A stretch of 64,000 nucleotides of DNA from Parahoeflea olei (GTDB lineage: Bacteria > Pseudomonadota > Alphaproteobacteria > Rhizobiales > Rhizobiaceae): positions 20,159 through 84,158 of the forward strand of contig NZ_LQZT01000007.1 in NCBI RefSeq assembly GCF_001703635.1, written 5' to 3'. A program made the position numbers and the translations under genes. Under the pieces are notes generated by a model. That model worked only from the letters and a program-made list of their open reading frames with translations, searched no databases and was not told where the DNA came from. Below, one piece after another: positions 44,201-52,268 of this stretch (positions within the stretch are counted from its first letter, which is position 1; every line of letters begins with the position of its first letter).

Positions 44201-45616
44201 TCAGCCGGTCAGGGACGACAGGTCGGGGCGGCGCGCGTGCCACGTGGTTGCCCGCTCGAAAGCGCGCCCGAGCGTCAGCAGGATGTCCTCCCGCGACGGC
44301 ATGGCGACGATCTGCAGCGACAGCGGCATCCCCTCGGCATTGACGCCGTTGGGCAGAGCCATCGCGCACAGGCCGAGATAGTTGACGAAGCGCGTGAGGT
44401 TCGAGAGCGGCATCGCCTGCTCGTCGATGGTGGCAAGCGGCGGCGAGGCGATCGGCGTGGCCGGAAGCAGCAGCGCGTCGAAGCCGTCGAGGCTCTCGCG
44501 CATCGCCACCCTATCCTCGCGCCGCTCGATCAGCCGTGCCGCGAACTCCGCCGCCGTGCCGGTATTGCCGGCGTGGACGCGCGCACGGACATGGGGATCG
44601 AATGCACCGCGATCCTCCGCCATCAGCGCGGCCAGATTGGCATAGGCCTCGGTGCGGATGATGTGCGATGCGCCGACGCAATAATCGAGCGGCGCACGCG
44701 GCAACCGCACCTCCACGACCTCTGCACCAAGCTCGCGGAACACCTTTGCCGACCGCGCCAGGGCGTCGAGGATCGATGACTGGACGCCCGGCAACTGGTC
44801 CGGTGTCAGAAGCCCCAGCCGCATGCCGCCGATATCGGCTCCGCCGCCGGATACGCGCGGCGGGTTCGCACCCCAGGTGCCCGGGTCGCGGCAGTCCATG
44901 CCCGAGATCGCGTCGAAGACGATCGCCGCATCCTCGACCGAGCGCGTCAGCGGGCCGATGGAATCGAGGGTCTGGCTGAGCGGGAACACGCCATGGGTGC
45001 TCACGCTGGAAATGGTCGGCTTCAAGCCGACGATGCCGTTCATCGAGGCGGGACTGCGGATCGAGCCTCCGGTGTCCGACGCAAGCGAGAACGCCACCAT
45101 GCCGGAGGCCACGGCGACGCCGGAGCCGCTTGACGAGCCGCCGGGCGAGCGGTGTTCGGTCAGGTCCCAGGGATTGCGCGGTGCGCCCAGATGCGTGTTG
45201 GTGCCCCAGCCGCCGAACGCGAACTCGACCATCTGCAGCTTGCCGAGAAAGATCGCTCCGGCCTCGATCAGCCTTTGAACCACGGTCGCGGTTTCCGCAA
45301 CGACATTCTCGCCAAGATGCAGCGACCCCGCACCGGTCGGCAGGCCGGCGACGTCGAGCAGGTCCTTCACCGCGAAGGGGATGCCATGCAGTTTTCCGCG
45401 ATAGCTGCCGCCGGCGATTTCGCGCTCGGCCGCCTTCGCCGCCTCCCGCGCCCGATCGGCACACAGGACGACAAAGGCATGCAGCACTGGATTCGTTGCC
45501 GCGATGCGCGCAAGGCAGGCCTCCAGCAGCGTCACCGGCGACAGCGCTCCGGTCTCGATCAGCGGGGCGAGTTCGTGGATCGGCCTGTCGGCGAGATTGG
45601 GGACAGCAATCGCCAT
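44201..45616 (-). CDS. Amidase (amidase-signature family)
   Basis: A 471-residue amidase with the Ser-cisSer-Lys triad: Lys84 in PFAVKDLLD, the glycine/serine-rich RSPGGSSSGSGVAVASG region near 155-170 and the nucleophile serine in SDTGGSIRSPAS near 182. It hydrolyses a carboxamide to acid plus ammonia. The family includes GatA, but no gatB/gatC is nearby and the context is a transporter operon, so a catabolic amidase acting on the imported compound is favoured. It follows the livF-type gene by 24 bp. Confidence 0.92.
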   Translation of the reverse strand: MAIAVPNLADRPIHELAPLIETGALSPVTLLEACLARIAATNPVLHAFVVLCADRAREAAKAAEREIAGGSYRGKLHGIPFAVKDLLDVAGLPTGAGSLHLGENVVAETATVVQRLIEAGAIFLGKLQMVEFAFGGWGTNTHLGAPRNPWDLTEHRSPGGSSSGSGVAVASGMVAFSLASDTGGSIRSPASMNGIVGLKPTISSVSTHGVFPLSQTLDSIGPLTRSVEDAAIVFDAISGMDCRDPGTWGANPPRVSGGGADIGGMRLGLLTPDQLPGVQSSILDALARSAKVFRELGAEVVEVRLPRAPLDYCVGASHIIRTEAYANLAALMAEDRGAFDPHVRARVHAGNTGTAAEFAARLIERREDRVAMRESLDGFDALLLPATPIASPPLATIDEQAMPLSNLTRFVNYLGLCAMALPNGVNAEGMPLSLQIVAMPSREDILLTLGRAFERATTWHARRPDLSSLTG

Positions 45617-45640
45617 GGTTCCGTCAGCTTCCTCTGCGGC

Positions 45641-46423
45641 TCAGTCGATCTTATATTCGAGCCATTCGGCGATCAGCTTGTGCAGCGCGCTGTCGCCCTC
45701 GAACATCTCCTTGCCGCCCTCGGCCTTGTTCCGGCCAAGCTCGAGCACATAGAGATAATCGGAGACGGCGGCGCACTGGCGCACGTTCTGGTCGACCAGA
45801 ACGACCGTGATACCCTTCTCCGGCAGCGCCCTGATGAAGTCGTAGATCTCGCGCGAGAGTTTCGGCGCGATCATCGCCGTGGGTTCGTCGAGCAGCACCA
45901 CCTCCGGCTCGAGCGCAAGCGCGCGGGCCAGTTCGAGAAAGCGCTGCTGTCCACCGCTGAGGCTCGAGGCCGGATCGTGACGCTTGTCGCCGAGGATCGG
46001 GAACTGCGCATAGGCCGCCTCCAGCACGCGCCTGACGCGCGCGGCATCGTTGCGGAACACCCAGCAGCCGAGCAGCAGGTTGTCCTGCACCGACAGGTCG
46101 CCGAACAGGCTGCGGTTCTGCGGCACGAAGGCGATACCGCGTTCGATGAAGGTGTAGGGCGGCTTGCCGTTGAGGCTCTCGCCCTTGTAGCGGATGTGGC
46201 CCGTCGTCGGCTTGAGGAACCCGTAAAGGGTTTTCAGCGCGGTCGACTTGCCGGCCCCGTTCGGACCGATGATGCCCGTCACCATGCCCTTGCGCGCCGA
46301 GATGTTGACGTGGTCGAGAATGGTGATGTCGCCGTGATAGGAAACCGAGACGTCTTCGAGCCCGAGGATAACCTCCCCTGAGGCCGCGGCGCCCGCGGCA
46401 GGTGTCGTGTTTGCCATGATCAT
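45641..46423 (-). CDS. livF: Branched-chain amino-acid-type ABC transporter ATP-binding protein (LivF)
   Basis: A 260-residue ATPase: Walker A GPNGAGKST near residue 53, signature LSGGQQRFLELARAL, Walker B VVLLDEPTAM. It is of the LivF type (short, without the LivG C-terminal tail). The ATG at 46423 overlaps the livG stop by 4 bp. A roughly 18-residue Ala-rich N-terminal extension precedes the ATPase core. Confidence 0.94.
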   Translation of the reverse strand: MIMANTTPAAGAAASGEVILGLEDVSVSYHGDITILDHVNISARKGMVTGIIGPNGAGKSTALKTLYGFLKPTTGHIRYKGESLNGKPPYTFIERGIAFVPQNRSLFGDLSVQDNLLLGCWVFRNDAARVRRVLEAAYAQFPILGDKRHDPASSLSGGQQRFLELARALALEPEVVLLDEPTAMIAPKLSREIYDFIRALPEKGITVVLVDQNVRQCAAVSDYLYVLELGRNKAEGGKEMFEGDSALHKLIAEWLEYKID

Positions 46424-47181
46424 CGCCCCAGGAATGCTTCGATAACGTCAGGATTGTGCTGGATGTCGGCCGCGTTGCCTTCGGCGATCTTCTTGCCCTG
46501 GTTGAGCACGAGCAGGTGTTCCGACAGGCTGTAGACCGAGGTCAGGTCGTGGCTCACCAGGATAAAGCTCTTGCCCGCATCCTTGAGCTTGAGGATCTGG
46601 TCGAGGAACACCTTGCACAGGTTCGGGTGAACCCCCGCGAACGGCTCGTCGAGCAGGATCAGGTCCGGATTGAGCATCATCACGCGCAACAGTTCCACCA
46701 GCTTCTGCTGGCCGCCGGAAAGCTCTTCCGCGTGGTTGTCGCGGATGCGGTAGAGATCGACCTCGGCGAGCAGGGCATTGGCCTTCTCGGTGAGTTCCGC
46801 ATTCGAACGGCTGTCCTCGAGCACCGGCACCATCAGGTTTTCCGTCAGCGTCAGCCGCCGGAACAGGCGCGGCACCTGGAAGGTGCGACCGATGCCGAGG
46901 CGGGCGATCTCGTAGGGCTTCTTGCCGACGAGGTTGGTGCCGCGGAAATTGATGGCGCCTTCGGTGGCATCATAGATGCCGTTGATGCAGTTCATGATCG
47001 TGGTCTTGCCGGACCCGTTCACGCCGATCAGACCGAGGATGCTGTTCTCCGGCACGGTGAAGGAGATGGTGTCGACCGCGACCAGGCCTCCGAACACCTT
47101 GCGCAACGCATTCACTTCGAGCATCGGCGCCCTGCTCCCTGCCTGGACCTGGTTTACCTGGGTTGCTGCAGCCGTCGTCAT
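46420..47181 (-). CDS. livG: Branched-chain amino-acid-type ABC transporter ATP-binding protein (LivG)
   Basis: A 253-residue ATPase with Walker A GVNGSGKTT near 53, the LivG-typical RTFQVPRLFRRLTLTENLMV, signature ELSGGQQKLVELLRVM and Walker B ILLDEPFAGVHP. The start at 47181 overlaps livH by 4 bp. The frame is open far upstream, but only as an antisense-free shadow of livH and livM. It pairs with LivF to energise the LivH/LivM channel. Confidence 0.94.
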   Translation of the reverse strand: MTTAAATQVNQVQAGSRAPMLEVNALRKVFGGLVAVDTISFTVPENSILGLIGVNGSGKTTIMNCINGIYDATEGAINFRGTNLVGKKPYEIARLGIGRTFQVPRLFRRLTLTENLMVPVLEDSRSNAELTEKANALLAEVDLYRIRDNHAEELSGGQQKLVELLRVMMLNPDLILLDEPFAGVHPNLCKVFLDQILKLKDAGKSFILVSHDLTSVYSLSEHLLVLNQGKKIAEGNAADIQHNPDVIEAFLGR

Positions 47182-48062
47182 CGCAGGGCCACCTTTCCGA
47201 ACAGCCCGGAGGGGCGAAGCGTGATGGCCGCGATCAGGATGACGAAGCCGACGGCCTGCGACAGGGACTGCGGCAGGAAGACGATCGCCACCTGCTCGGC
47301 AATGCCGAACACGATGCCGCCGATGATCGCGCCGATCGGATGGCCAAGGCCGCCGAGCACGATCACCACGAAGCCGATCAGCGTGTAATCCATCCCGGAG
47401 AACGGGCCGAAGGCCGGGAACACCAGCGCCAGCAGCACGCCGGTCGAGGCGGCGATGGCGATCGCCAGGCCGAAGGCCAGCGCCGACAGCGTGTTGATGT
47501 TGACGCCAACGATCTGGATCGCATCGCGGTTCATGATCGCCGCGCGCAGCGCCTTGCCGTAGATGGTCTTGTAGAGGAACCAGGTCAGGGCGGCGATGAT
47601 GGCAATGCCGGTCGCCAGCGCCGCGATATGCGCCGTCGGGATGAAGACATGGCCGATCTTGAAGACGCTTGGCGTGAACACGTAGTTCAACGACCGGGTA
47701 TCGGCCTGGAAGAAGAACAGCAGGATCGCGCCCGCCATCAGCGACACGCCGTAGAAAGTGAGGAACGAGGCCACTTCCGGGTCGTCGCCGCGGTTGAGCC
47801 GCGGCACGAACAGGTAATAGAGGCACATGCCGACGAGGAAGAAGGCCACGAACACCAGCGGGATGGAAAGCAGCGGATGCAGGCCGGTGGCCGAGAAGAA
47901 CATCAGCACCGCAAAGCATCCGGCGACGACGAACTCCCCGTGCGAGAAATTGACGATGCGCATGGTGCCGTAGATGATCGTCAGGCTGCAGCCGATCAAT
48001 CCGTAGAGAGCGCCCAGGATCAGTCCCGAGACGAGGGCCTGGATGAGAAGGGTTGTCATCAT
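47178..48062 (-). CDS. livH: Branched-chain amino-acid-type ABC transporter permease (LivH)
   Basis: A 294-residue membrane protein with about eight helices. LILGALYGLIGCSLTIIYGT and RIVNFSHGEFVVAGCFAVLM near the N-terminus are the LivH signature, and GGLGHPIGAIIGGIVFGIAE is the ATPase-docking region. It lies 15 bp after livM and overlaps livG. Confidence 0.94.
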   Translation of the reverse strand: MMTTLLIQALVSGLILGALYGLIGCSLTIIYGTMRIVNFSHGEFVVAGCFAVLMFFSATGLHPLLSIPLVFVAFFLVGMCLYYLFVPRLNRGDDPEVASFLTFYGVSLMAGAILLFFFQADTRSLNYVFTPSVFKIGHVFIPTAHIAALATGIAIIAALTWFLYKTIYGKALRAAIMNRDAIQIVGVNINTLSALAFGLAIAIAASTGVLLALVFPAFGPFSGMDYTLIGFVVIVLGGLGHPIGAIIGGIVFGIAEQVAIVFLPQSLSQAVGFVILIAAITLRPSGLFGKVALR

Positions 48063-48077
48063 GAGCTAGGGTCCGCC

Positions 48078-49022
48078 TTAGAACAGGATACGGCGCAGGA
48101 AGGGCTTGGCGCGGATCAGCGAGCCGACGATGCCGCTGGGCAGGAACATCATCAACAGCACGATCACCAGGCCGAGCAGGAACACGTTGAGCACCGGGAA
48201 GTGCTGCCAGATCAGGTCGTCGACGATCAGCATCACCACGGTGCCGACGACCGGCCCGATCACGGTGCCGAGCCCTCCCGCGACGGCGAAGATCACCGCC
48301 TTGGTGCTGACCAGCAGGTTGAACGCGGTCTCGGTGTCGACGATGCTGGTGTACCAGGCCTCGATGGCGCCGGTCATGGAGGCGATCACCGCCGACAGCA
48401 CCCAGGCCTTGAGCCGGACCCTGCCGATGTTGATGCCGACGGTTTCGGCCGTGTCGGGATCGTCGCGGATCGCGCGCAGCGCCATGCCGAGGCGCGACTG
48501 GGCAAGCCAGGTCACCGTCAGCAGCGTCGCCAGCATCAGCGCCAGCATCGCGTAATAGGCGCCGTCCGGATTGGAGAAGCCGAGCGCGATGCCGTAGGAG
48601 CCGCCGGCGACGTCTTCCGGCATCGCCGCGATCAGCAGGCGGCAGATCACGGCGAGCGCCAGCGACACGATGGAGAAATAGATCCCGCGCAGCACCATGG
48701 TGCGCGCGAACAGGAGGCTCAGCACCACGCCGGCCAGGGCCGCGGCAATGAAGCCGGCCCAGATCGGCAGGCCGTGCATCTTCACCGTCACCGCCGCCGC
48801 ATAGGCGCCGATGCCGTAGAAGGCGACATAGCCGAAGGGCAGGTAACCGGTGAAGCCGGCCATGATGTTGAGCCCGGAGGCAAGCGTGATCCACAGCAGA
48901 AGGTAGAACCAGAAGGCCAGGCTGAACCCGTAGGCCGGCAGAAGCCCGAGTCCCAGCGCTAAGAGCGCGAGAAACCCGAGCCAGATGGACGTCCGCGTCC
49001 AGACAAGGCGGTTGGATGACAC
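48078..49022 (-). CDS. livM: Branched-chain amino-acid-type ABC transporter permease (LivM)
   Basis: A 314-residue permease with the LivM pattern NIMAGFTGYLPFGYVAFYGI and GLGTVIGPVVGTVVM. I use a GTG start at 49022 preceded by AGAGG at 7 nt; the frame stays open to 49193 but those residues are arginine/proline-rich, overlap the livK coding end, and cross the hairpin at 49094. It pairs with LivH. Confidence 0.9.
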   Translation of the reverse strand: MSSNRLVWTRTSIWLGFLALLALGLGLLPAYGFSLAFWFYLLLWITLASGLNIMAGFTGYLPFGYVAFYGIGAYAAAVTVKMHGLPIWAGFIAAALAGVVLSLLFARTMVLRGIYFSIVSLALAVICRLLIAAMPEDVAGGSYGIALGFSNPDGAYYAMLALMLATLLTVTWLAQSRLGMALRAIRDDPDTAETVGINIGRVRLKAWVLSAVIASMTGAIEAWYTSIVDTETAFNLLVSTKAVIFAVAGGLGTVIGPVVGTVVMLIVDDLIWQHFPVLNVFLLGLVIVLLMMFLPSGIVGSLIRAKPFLRRILF

Positions 49023-49093
49023 GTATGGACCTCTTTGTTGTCTTTGGCCGCCTGGCGTCGGGGGCAGACGCGGCCTGGTCACCGATAGCAAAT

Positions 49094-49129
49094 GCCGGCG
49101 CGCCCGGCCGAAGCCTCGGGCGCGCCGGC
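49094..49129 (-). terminator. Long GC hairpin between livK and livM
   Basis: GCCGGCGCGCCCG (49094-49106) and CGGGCGCGCCGGC (49117-49129) form a perfect 13-bp stem with a 10-nt loop, 8 bp after the livK stop on the minus strand. No T-run follows. Such stems after binding-protein genes usually act as partial terminators or block 3'-to-5' decay, so that the binding protein is made in excess over the membrane subunits. Confidence 0.7.
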
Positions 49130-49137
49130 TGGGGAGG

Positions 49138-50352
49138 TTAGCGCTCGCCCCAGGCCGGGATCGGGTAAACCGGCTCGGCGGTCTTGATGGCATCGGGGGC
49201 GATGATCTTCAGCCCGTCCGCCTGGTTCTGCAGCACGATCGGGGTCATGCCGCGCTGGAAGCCGGTCTCCTCGATCTTGAACTCGCCGGACACGATGACG
49301 GTGTCGCCGCTGAAATCGAGGGCGGCCTGCTTGAGCTTGGCCGGCTCGGTGGAGTTGGCCGTGGCGATCGCCTTCTCCAGGATCACGCCGGCGCCATAGG
49401 CGAGCGCGGTCTGGAAGTCGGCAGGATAGGCCGCATTCGGATAGAGCTTGTCATAGGCGGCAAGGAATTCCTTGGTCGCCAGGCCGTCGGTCACCGGCCA
49501 GTTGACGTTGGCGTCGAACTGGGTGTGGCTGAAGATATAGGCCGCATCTTCGCCCGTCTCCAGCACGGCCGGCGAGGAGCCGTACAGCATGTAGGTATAG
49601 GGGAAGCTGATCTCGCGTTCGCGCATCTGGCGCAGCATCGGGATCAGGTCGGCGTCATAGGACGAGGTGTAGAACCCGTCGGCGCCCGCTGCCTGCGCCT
49701 TCTGCAAAAGGATCGAGAAGTCCTTGGTGCCCTTGGCGTAATGCTCGTCCAGGACCACTTCCATGCCGGCCGCTTCGGCCATGCCCTTGGCGGCGGAGGC
49801 GGCACTGGCCGGGAACGGCTCGTCGATCGAGACCACCGCAAGCTTGGTCACGCCGAGCTTCTTGGCGAGATCGATGCTGGTGATCGGAATCTGCGAGGCC
49901 TGCGCCGTCACGGAGACGATGTTCTTGTAGCCCTGCTGGAACAGCTGGTCGGAGGAACCGGCCCAGCTCACCATGAAGCCGCCGCGCGACTCGACCACCG
50001 GCGCGGCAACGCCGACCAGGGTGGAGCTGAACGGCGCGATCAGGGCATCCACCTTCTCTTCGGTGATGAGCGACTCGTAAACGCGCGCAACCAGTTGCTT
50101 GTCGCTGCGGTCATCGCGCTTGACCAGTTCGACCGGATATTTCTTGCCCTCGAATTCGATGCCGCCGCGCGCATTGACGTCGTCGACCCAGATGCCGATG
50201 CCGCGCTCGCCCGATTGTGACGCCACGGCGTAGGGGCCGGTCGACGAAACCGTCAGTCCGATGCGGATCGAGGTTCTCTCCTGGGCGTGCACCACCGCTG
50301 CGCCCATCAGCATGGTGGAAGCGGCGAGCAGTGAAACATAAAACGCTTTCAT
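49138..50352 (-). CDS. livK: Branched-chain amino-acid-type ABC transporter substrate-binding protein (LivK family)
   Basis: A 404-residue periplasmic receptor with signal peptide (about 1-23, ending VVHAQ) and the type I PBP fold: IRIGLTVSSTGPYAVASQSG, NARGGIEFEGKKYPVELVKR, DDRSDKQLVARVYESLI. The ligand may be an amide or aromatic acid rather than an amino acid, given the amidase, TPP enzyme, CoA ligase and thiolase nearby. It is the promoter-proximal gene of the Liv unit. IclR-type operators lie just upstream. Confidence 0.93.
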   Translation of the reverse strand: MKAFYVSLLAASTMLMGAAVVHAQERTSIRIGLTVSSTGPYAVASQSGERGIGIWVDDVNARGGIEFEGKKYPVELVKRDDRSDKQLVARVYESLITEEKVDALIAPFSSTLVGVAAPVVESRGGFMVSWAGSSDQLFQQGYKNIVSVTAQASQIPITSIDLAKKLGVTKLAVVSIDEPFPASAASAAKGMAEAAGMEVVLDEHYAKGTKDFSILLQKAQAAGADGFYTSSYDADLIPMLRQMREREISFPYTYMLYGSSPAVLETGEDAAYIFSHTQFDANVNWPVTDGLATKEFLAAYDKLYPNAAYPADFQTALAYGAGVILEKAIATANSTEPAKLKQAALDFSGDTVIVSGEFKIEETGFQRGMTPIVLQNQADGLKIIAPDAIKTAEPVYPIPAWGER

Positions 50353-50369
50353 GAAGTTCCTCCTATACT

Positions 50370-50386
50370 GTTCCGCATTACGGAAC
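50370..50386. promoter_or_regulatory. IclR-type operator in the livK promoter
   Basis: GTTCCGCATTACGGAAC is a perfect palindrome (GTTCCG, 5-nt spacer, CGGAAC) 18 bp upstream of the livK start. GTTCCGC...GGAAC dyads are typical IclR-family sites. A further CGGAAC half-site lies at 50403-50408. Confidence 0.7.
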
Positions 50387-50566
50387 GATTGTTATCTATT
50401 TGCGGAACATGCTTGCATGCAAGTCATTGACCTGTCAACTGCAGCATAATTTTTTGGTTGCCCCGATATCCTGTTGCATTTGCACGTATTTCGGCCATTA
50501 TGCCACCAGTGGAACACAGGTTGACGCGATTTCGTGCAGATGCCAATCATGACGGCAAGCAAATTC

Positions 50567-50583
50567 GTTCCGCAATGAGGAAC
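50567..50583. promoter_or_regulatory. IclR-type operator upstream of the iclR gene
   Basis: GTTCCGCAATGAGGAAC is the same dyad with one arm substitution, about 40 bp before the IclR start. Together with 50370-50386 it brackets the 272-bp divergent region, implying that IclR controls both livK and its own operon. Confidence 0.7.
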
Positions 50584-50624
50584 CTGAGTGTCATTATGTG
50601 GAATAGAGAATCAGGCAGGAACGC

Positions 50625-51428
50625 ATGGAAAAAGATCTGGACGTTACGCCGGTGAAATCGATCTCCCGCGCGGCCGCCGTGCTGCGCGTGCTGGCAGATC
50701 TCGGCACCCCCGGCGGCACCCTCGGCGACATCGCCAAGGCCACCGGCTTCGGCAAGGGAACCGCCCACCGCATCCTCGCGGCCCTCAATGACGAGGGCTT
50801 CGCCTACCAGAACCTGACGACGCGCCGCTATCACCTGGGGGCGGGCATCGGCCTCCTGGCACGCCGCGCCTCGGTCAACGAGATCGGCAGCTTCGCGCAA
50901 CCGGTGCTGATGCGCCTGGCCGACGAGACCGGCGACACCGCCTATATCCAGGTGCGCGAGGGCCTGCGGTCGGTCTGTATCGGCCGCCAGCAGGGAACCT
51001 ATCCGATCAAGACGCTGTCGCTCGATGTCGGGCAGAGCCGCCCCCTCGGCGTCGGCTCGGGCGGCCTTGCCATCCTTTCCAGCCTGGCGCCCGCGGAAAT
51101 CACCACCATCATCGAGGCCAATGCCCGCTGGCTGGCCGAGTACCCGGCCTTCGCGGCGGACAAGCTGCCCGGTCTCGTGCGCCAGACCCAGTCGCTTGGC
51201 TATGCCTATGTCGAGGGGCTCGTGCTCCCCGGCATCAACGCGATTGCGATGCCGGTGCTGGGGCAGGACGGCCATCCGCTGGCCTCGCTGAGCATCACCG
51301 CGATTGCGGAACGCATTCACGGCGACCGGGCCCTCTGGCTCGCCGGCCTTCTGCGCGAGGAGGCGCGGCAGCTGTCCGCCGCCCTCGCGCGAACTCTTTC
51401 ACCCAGGAACGCCCAGGAGACGAAGTAA
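50625..51428 (+). CDS. IclR family transcriptional regulator
   Basis: A 267-residue IclR protein: N-terminal winged helix (SISRAAAVLRVLADLGTPGG, GDIAKATGFGKGTAHRILAA) and C-terminal effector domain (VREGLRSVCIGRQQGTYPIK, PLGVGSGGLAILSSL, LPGINAIAMPVLG). IclR regulators usually sense aromatic or short carboxylic acids. It is divergent from livK and first in an operon with SDR, ligase and thiolase genes, starting 3 bp before the SDR. Confidence 0.93.
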   Translation: MEKDLDVTPVKSISRAAAVLRVLADLGTPGGTLGDIAKATGFGKGTAHRILAALNDEGFAYQNLTTRRYHLGAGIGLLARRASVNEIGSFAQPVLMRLADETGDTAYIQVREGLRSVCIGRQQGTYPIKTLSLDVGQSRPLGVGSGGLAILSSLAPAEITTIIEANARWLAEYPAFAADKLPGLVRQTQSLGYAYVEGLVLPGINAIAMPVLGQDGHPLASLSITAIAERIHGDRALWLAGLLREEARQLSAALARTLSPRNAQETK

Positions 51429-51430
51429 AA

Positions 51431-52225
51431 ATGGCTGATCGCCTGAAGGACAAGGTTGTCCTGTTGTTCGGTGCCGGATCATCCGGCGAAGGTTGGGGCA
51501 ACGGCAAGGCGACCGCCGCCCTGTTCGCCCAGGAGGGTGCGCATGTTGTCGGCGTCGACCTGAACCTGTCCGCCGCAGAGGAGACCCGATCCGCGCTCGC
51601 GGAGATGGGCCTCGAGATGGATGCCATCGCCGCAGATGTCACCGATTCCGCCGAGGTCAAGGCCGCCGTGGACCATACCCTGTCCCGCTTCGGCCGCATC
51701 GACGTGCTGCACAACAATGTCGGCGTCACCAAGATGGGCGATCCGGTCGCACTCAGCGAGGCCGACTGGCACTTCTCGCTGGACACCAACCTCACCGGCG
51801 TGTTCCTGACCTGCAAGCATGTGCTGCCGGCGATGCTCGAGCAGCGCTCGGGCGCGATCGTCAACATCTCGTCGGCGGCCTCGGTCCAGATCAACCAGAT
51901 GCCCTATTTCGGCTATTACGCGTCGAAGGCCGGCCTCAACCATTTCACGCGCGCGCTCGCGGTCAATTACGGGCCGCACGGCATCCGTGCCAACGCGGTG
52001 CTGCCGGGCGTCATGGATACCCCGCTGATCTACAAGCAGATCAGCGGCCAGTTCGAAAGCGTCGAAGAAATGCGCAAGGCGCGCAACGCTGCCTCGCCGA
52101 TGGGCAAGATGGGCGACGCCTGGGACGTGGCCTATGCCTCGCTGTTCCTGGCGTCCGACGAAGCCAAATACGTCACCGGCGTCTGCATACCCGTCGACGG
52201 CGGCAAGAGCTGCGCCGGGCGCTGA
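51431..52225 (+). CDS. Short-chain dehydrogenase/reductase (SDR)
   Basis: A 264-residue classical SDR. The coenzyme loop is GAGSSGEGWGNGKATAALFA, NNVG is near residue 97, the active-site serine is in VNISSAASVQI, and the YYASKAGLNHF Tyr/Lys pair is near 160. It would oxidise an alcohol or reduce a ketone in the pathway controlled by IclR. Two stop-adjacent bases separate it from the IclR gene. Confidence 0.92.
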   Translation: MADRLKDKVVLLFGAGSSGEGWGNGKATAALFAQEGAHVVGVDLNLSAAEETRSALAEMGLEMDAIAADVTDSAEVKAAVDHTLSRFGRIDVLHNNVGVTKMGDPVALSEADWHFSLDTNLTGVFLTCKHVLPAMLEQRSGAIVNISSAASVQINQMPYFGYYASKAGLNHFTRALAVNYGPHGIRANAVLPGVMDTPLIYKQISGQFESVEEMRKARNAASPMGKMGDAWDVAYASLFLASDEAKYVTGVCIPVDGGKSCAGR

Positions 52226-52268
52226 TGCGGCAGCCCCCGGCCACCGGCCGCCACGTTTAGGACGCCCC

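Noticed and set aside
47182..48894. Upstream extension of livG to an 824-codon frame
   Set aside because: It is out of frame over livH and livM; the ATPase domain and the 4-bp overlap place the start at 47181.
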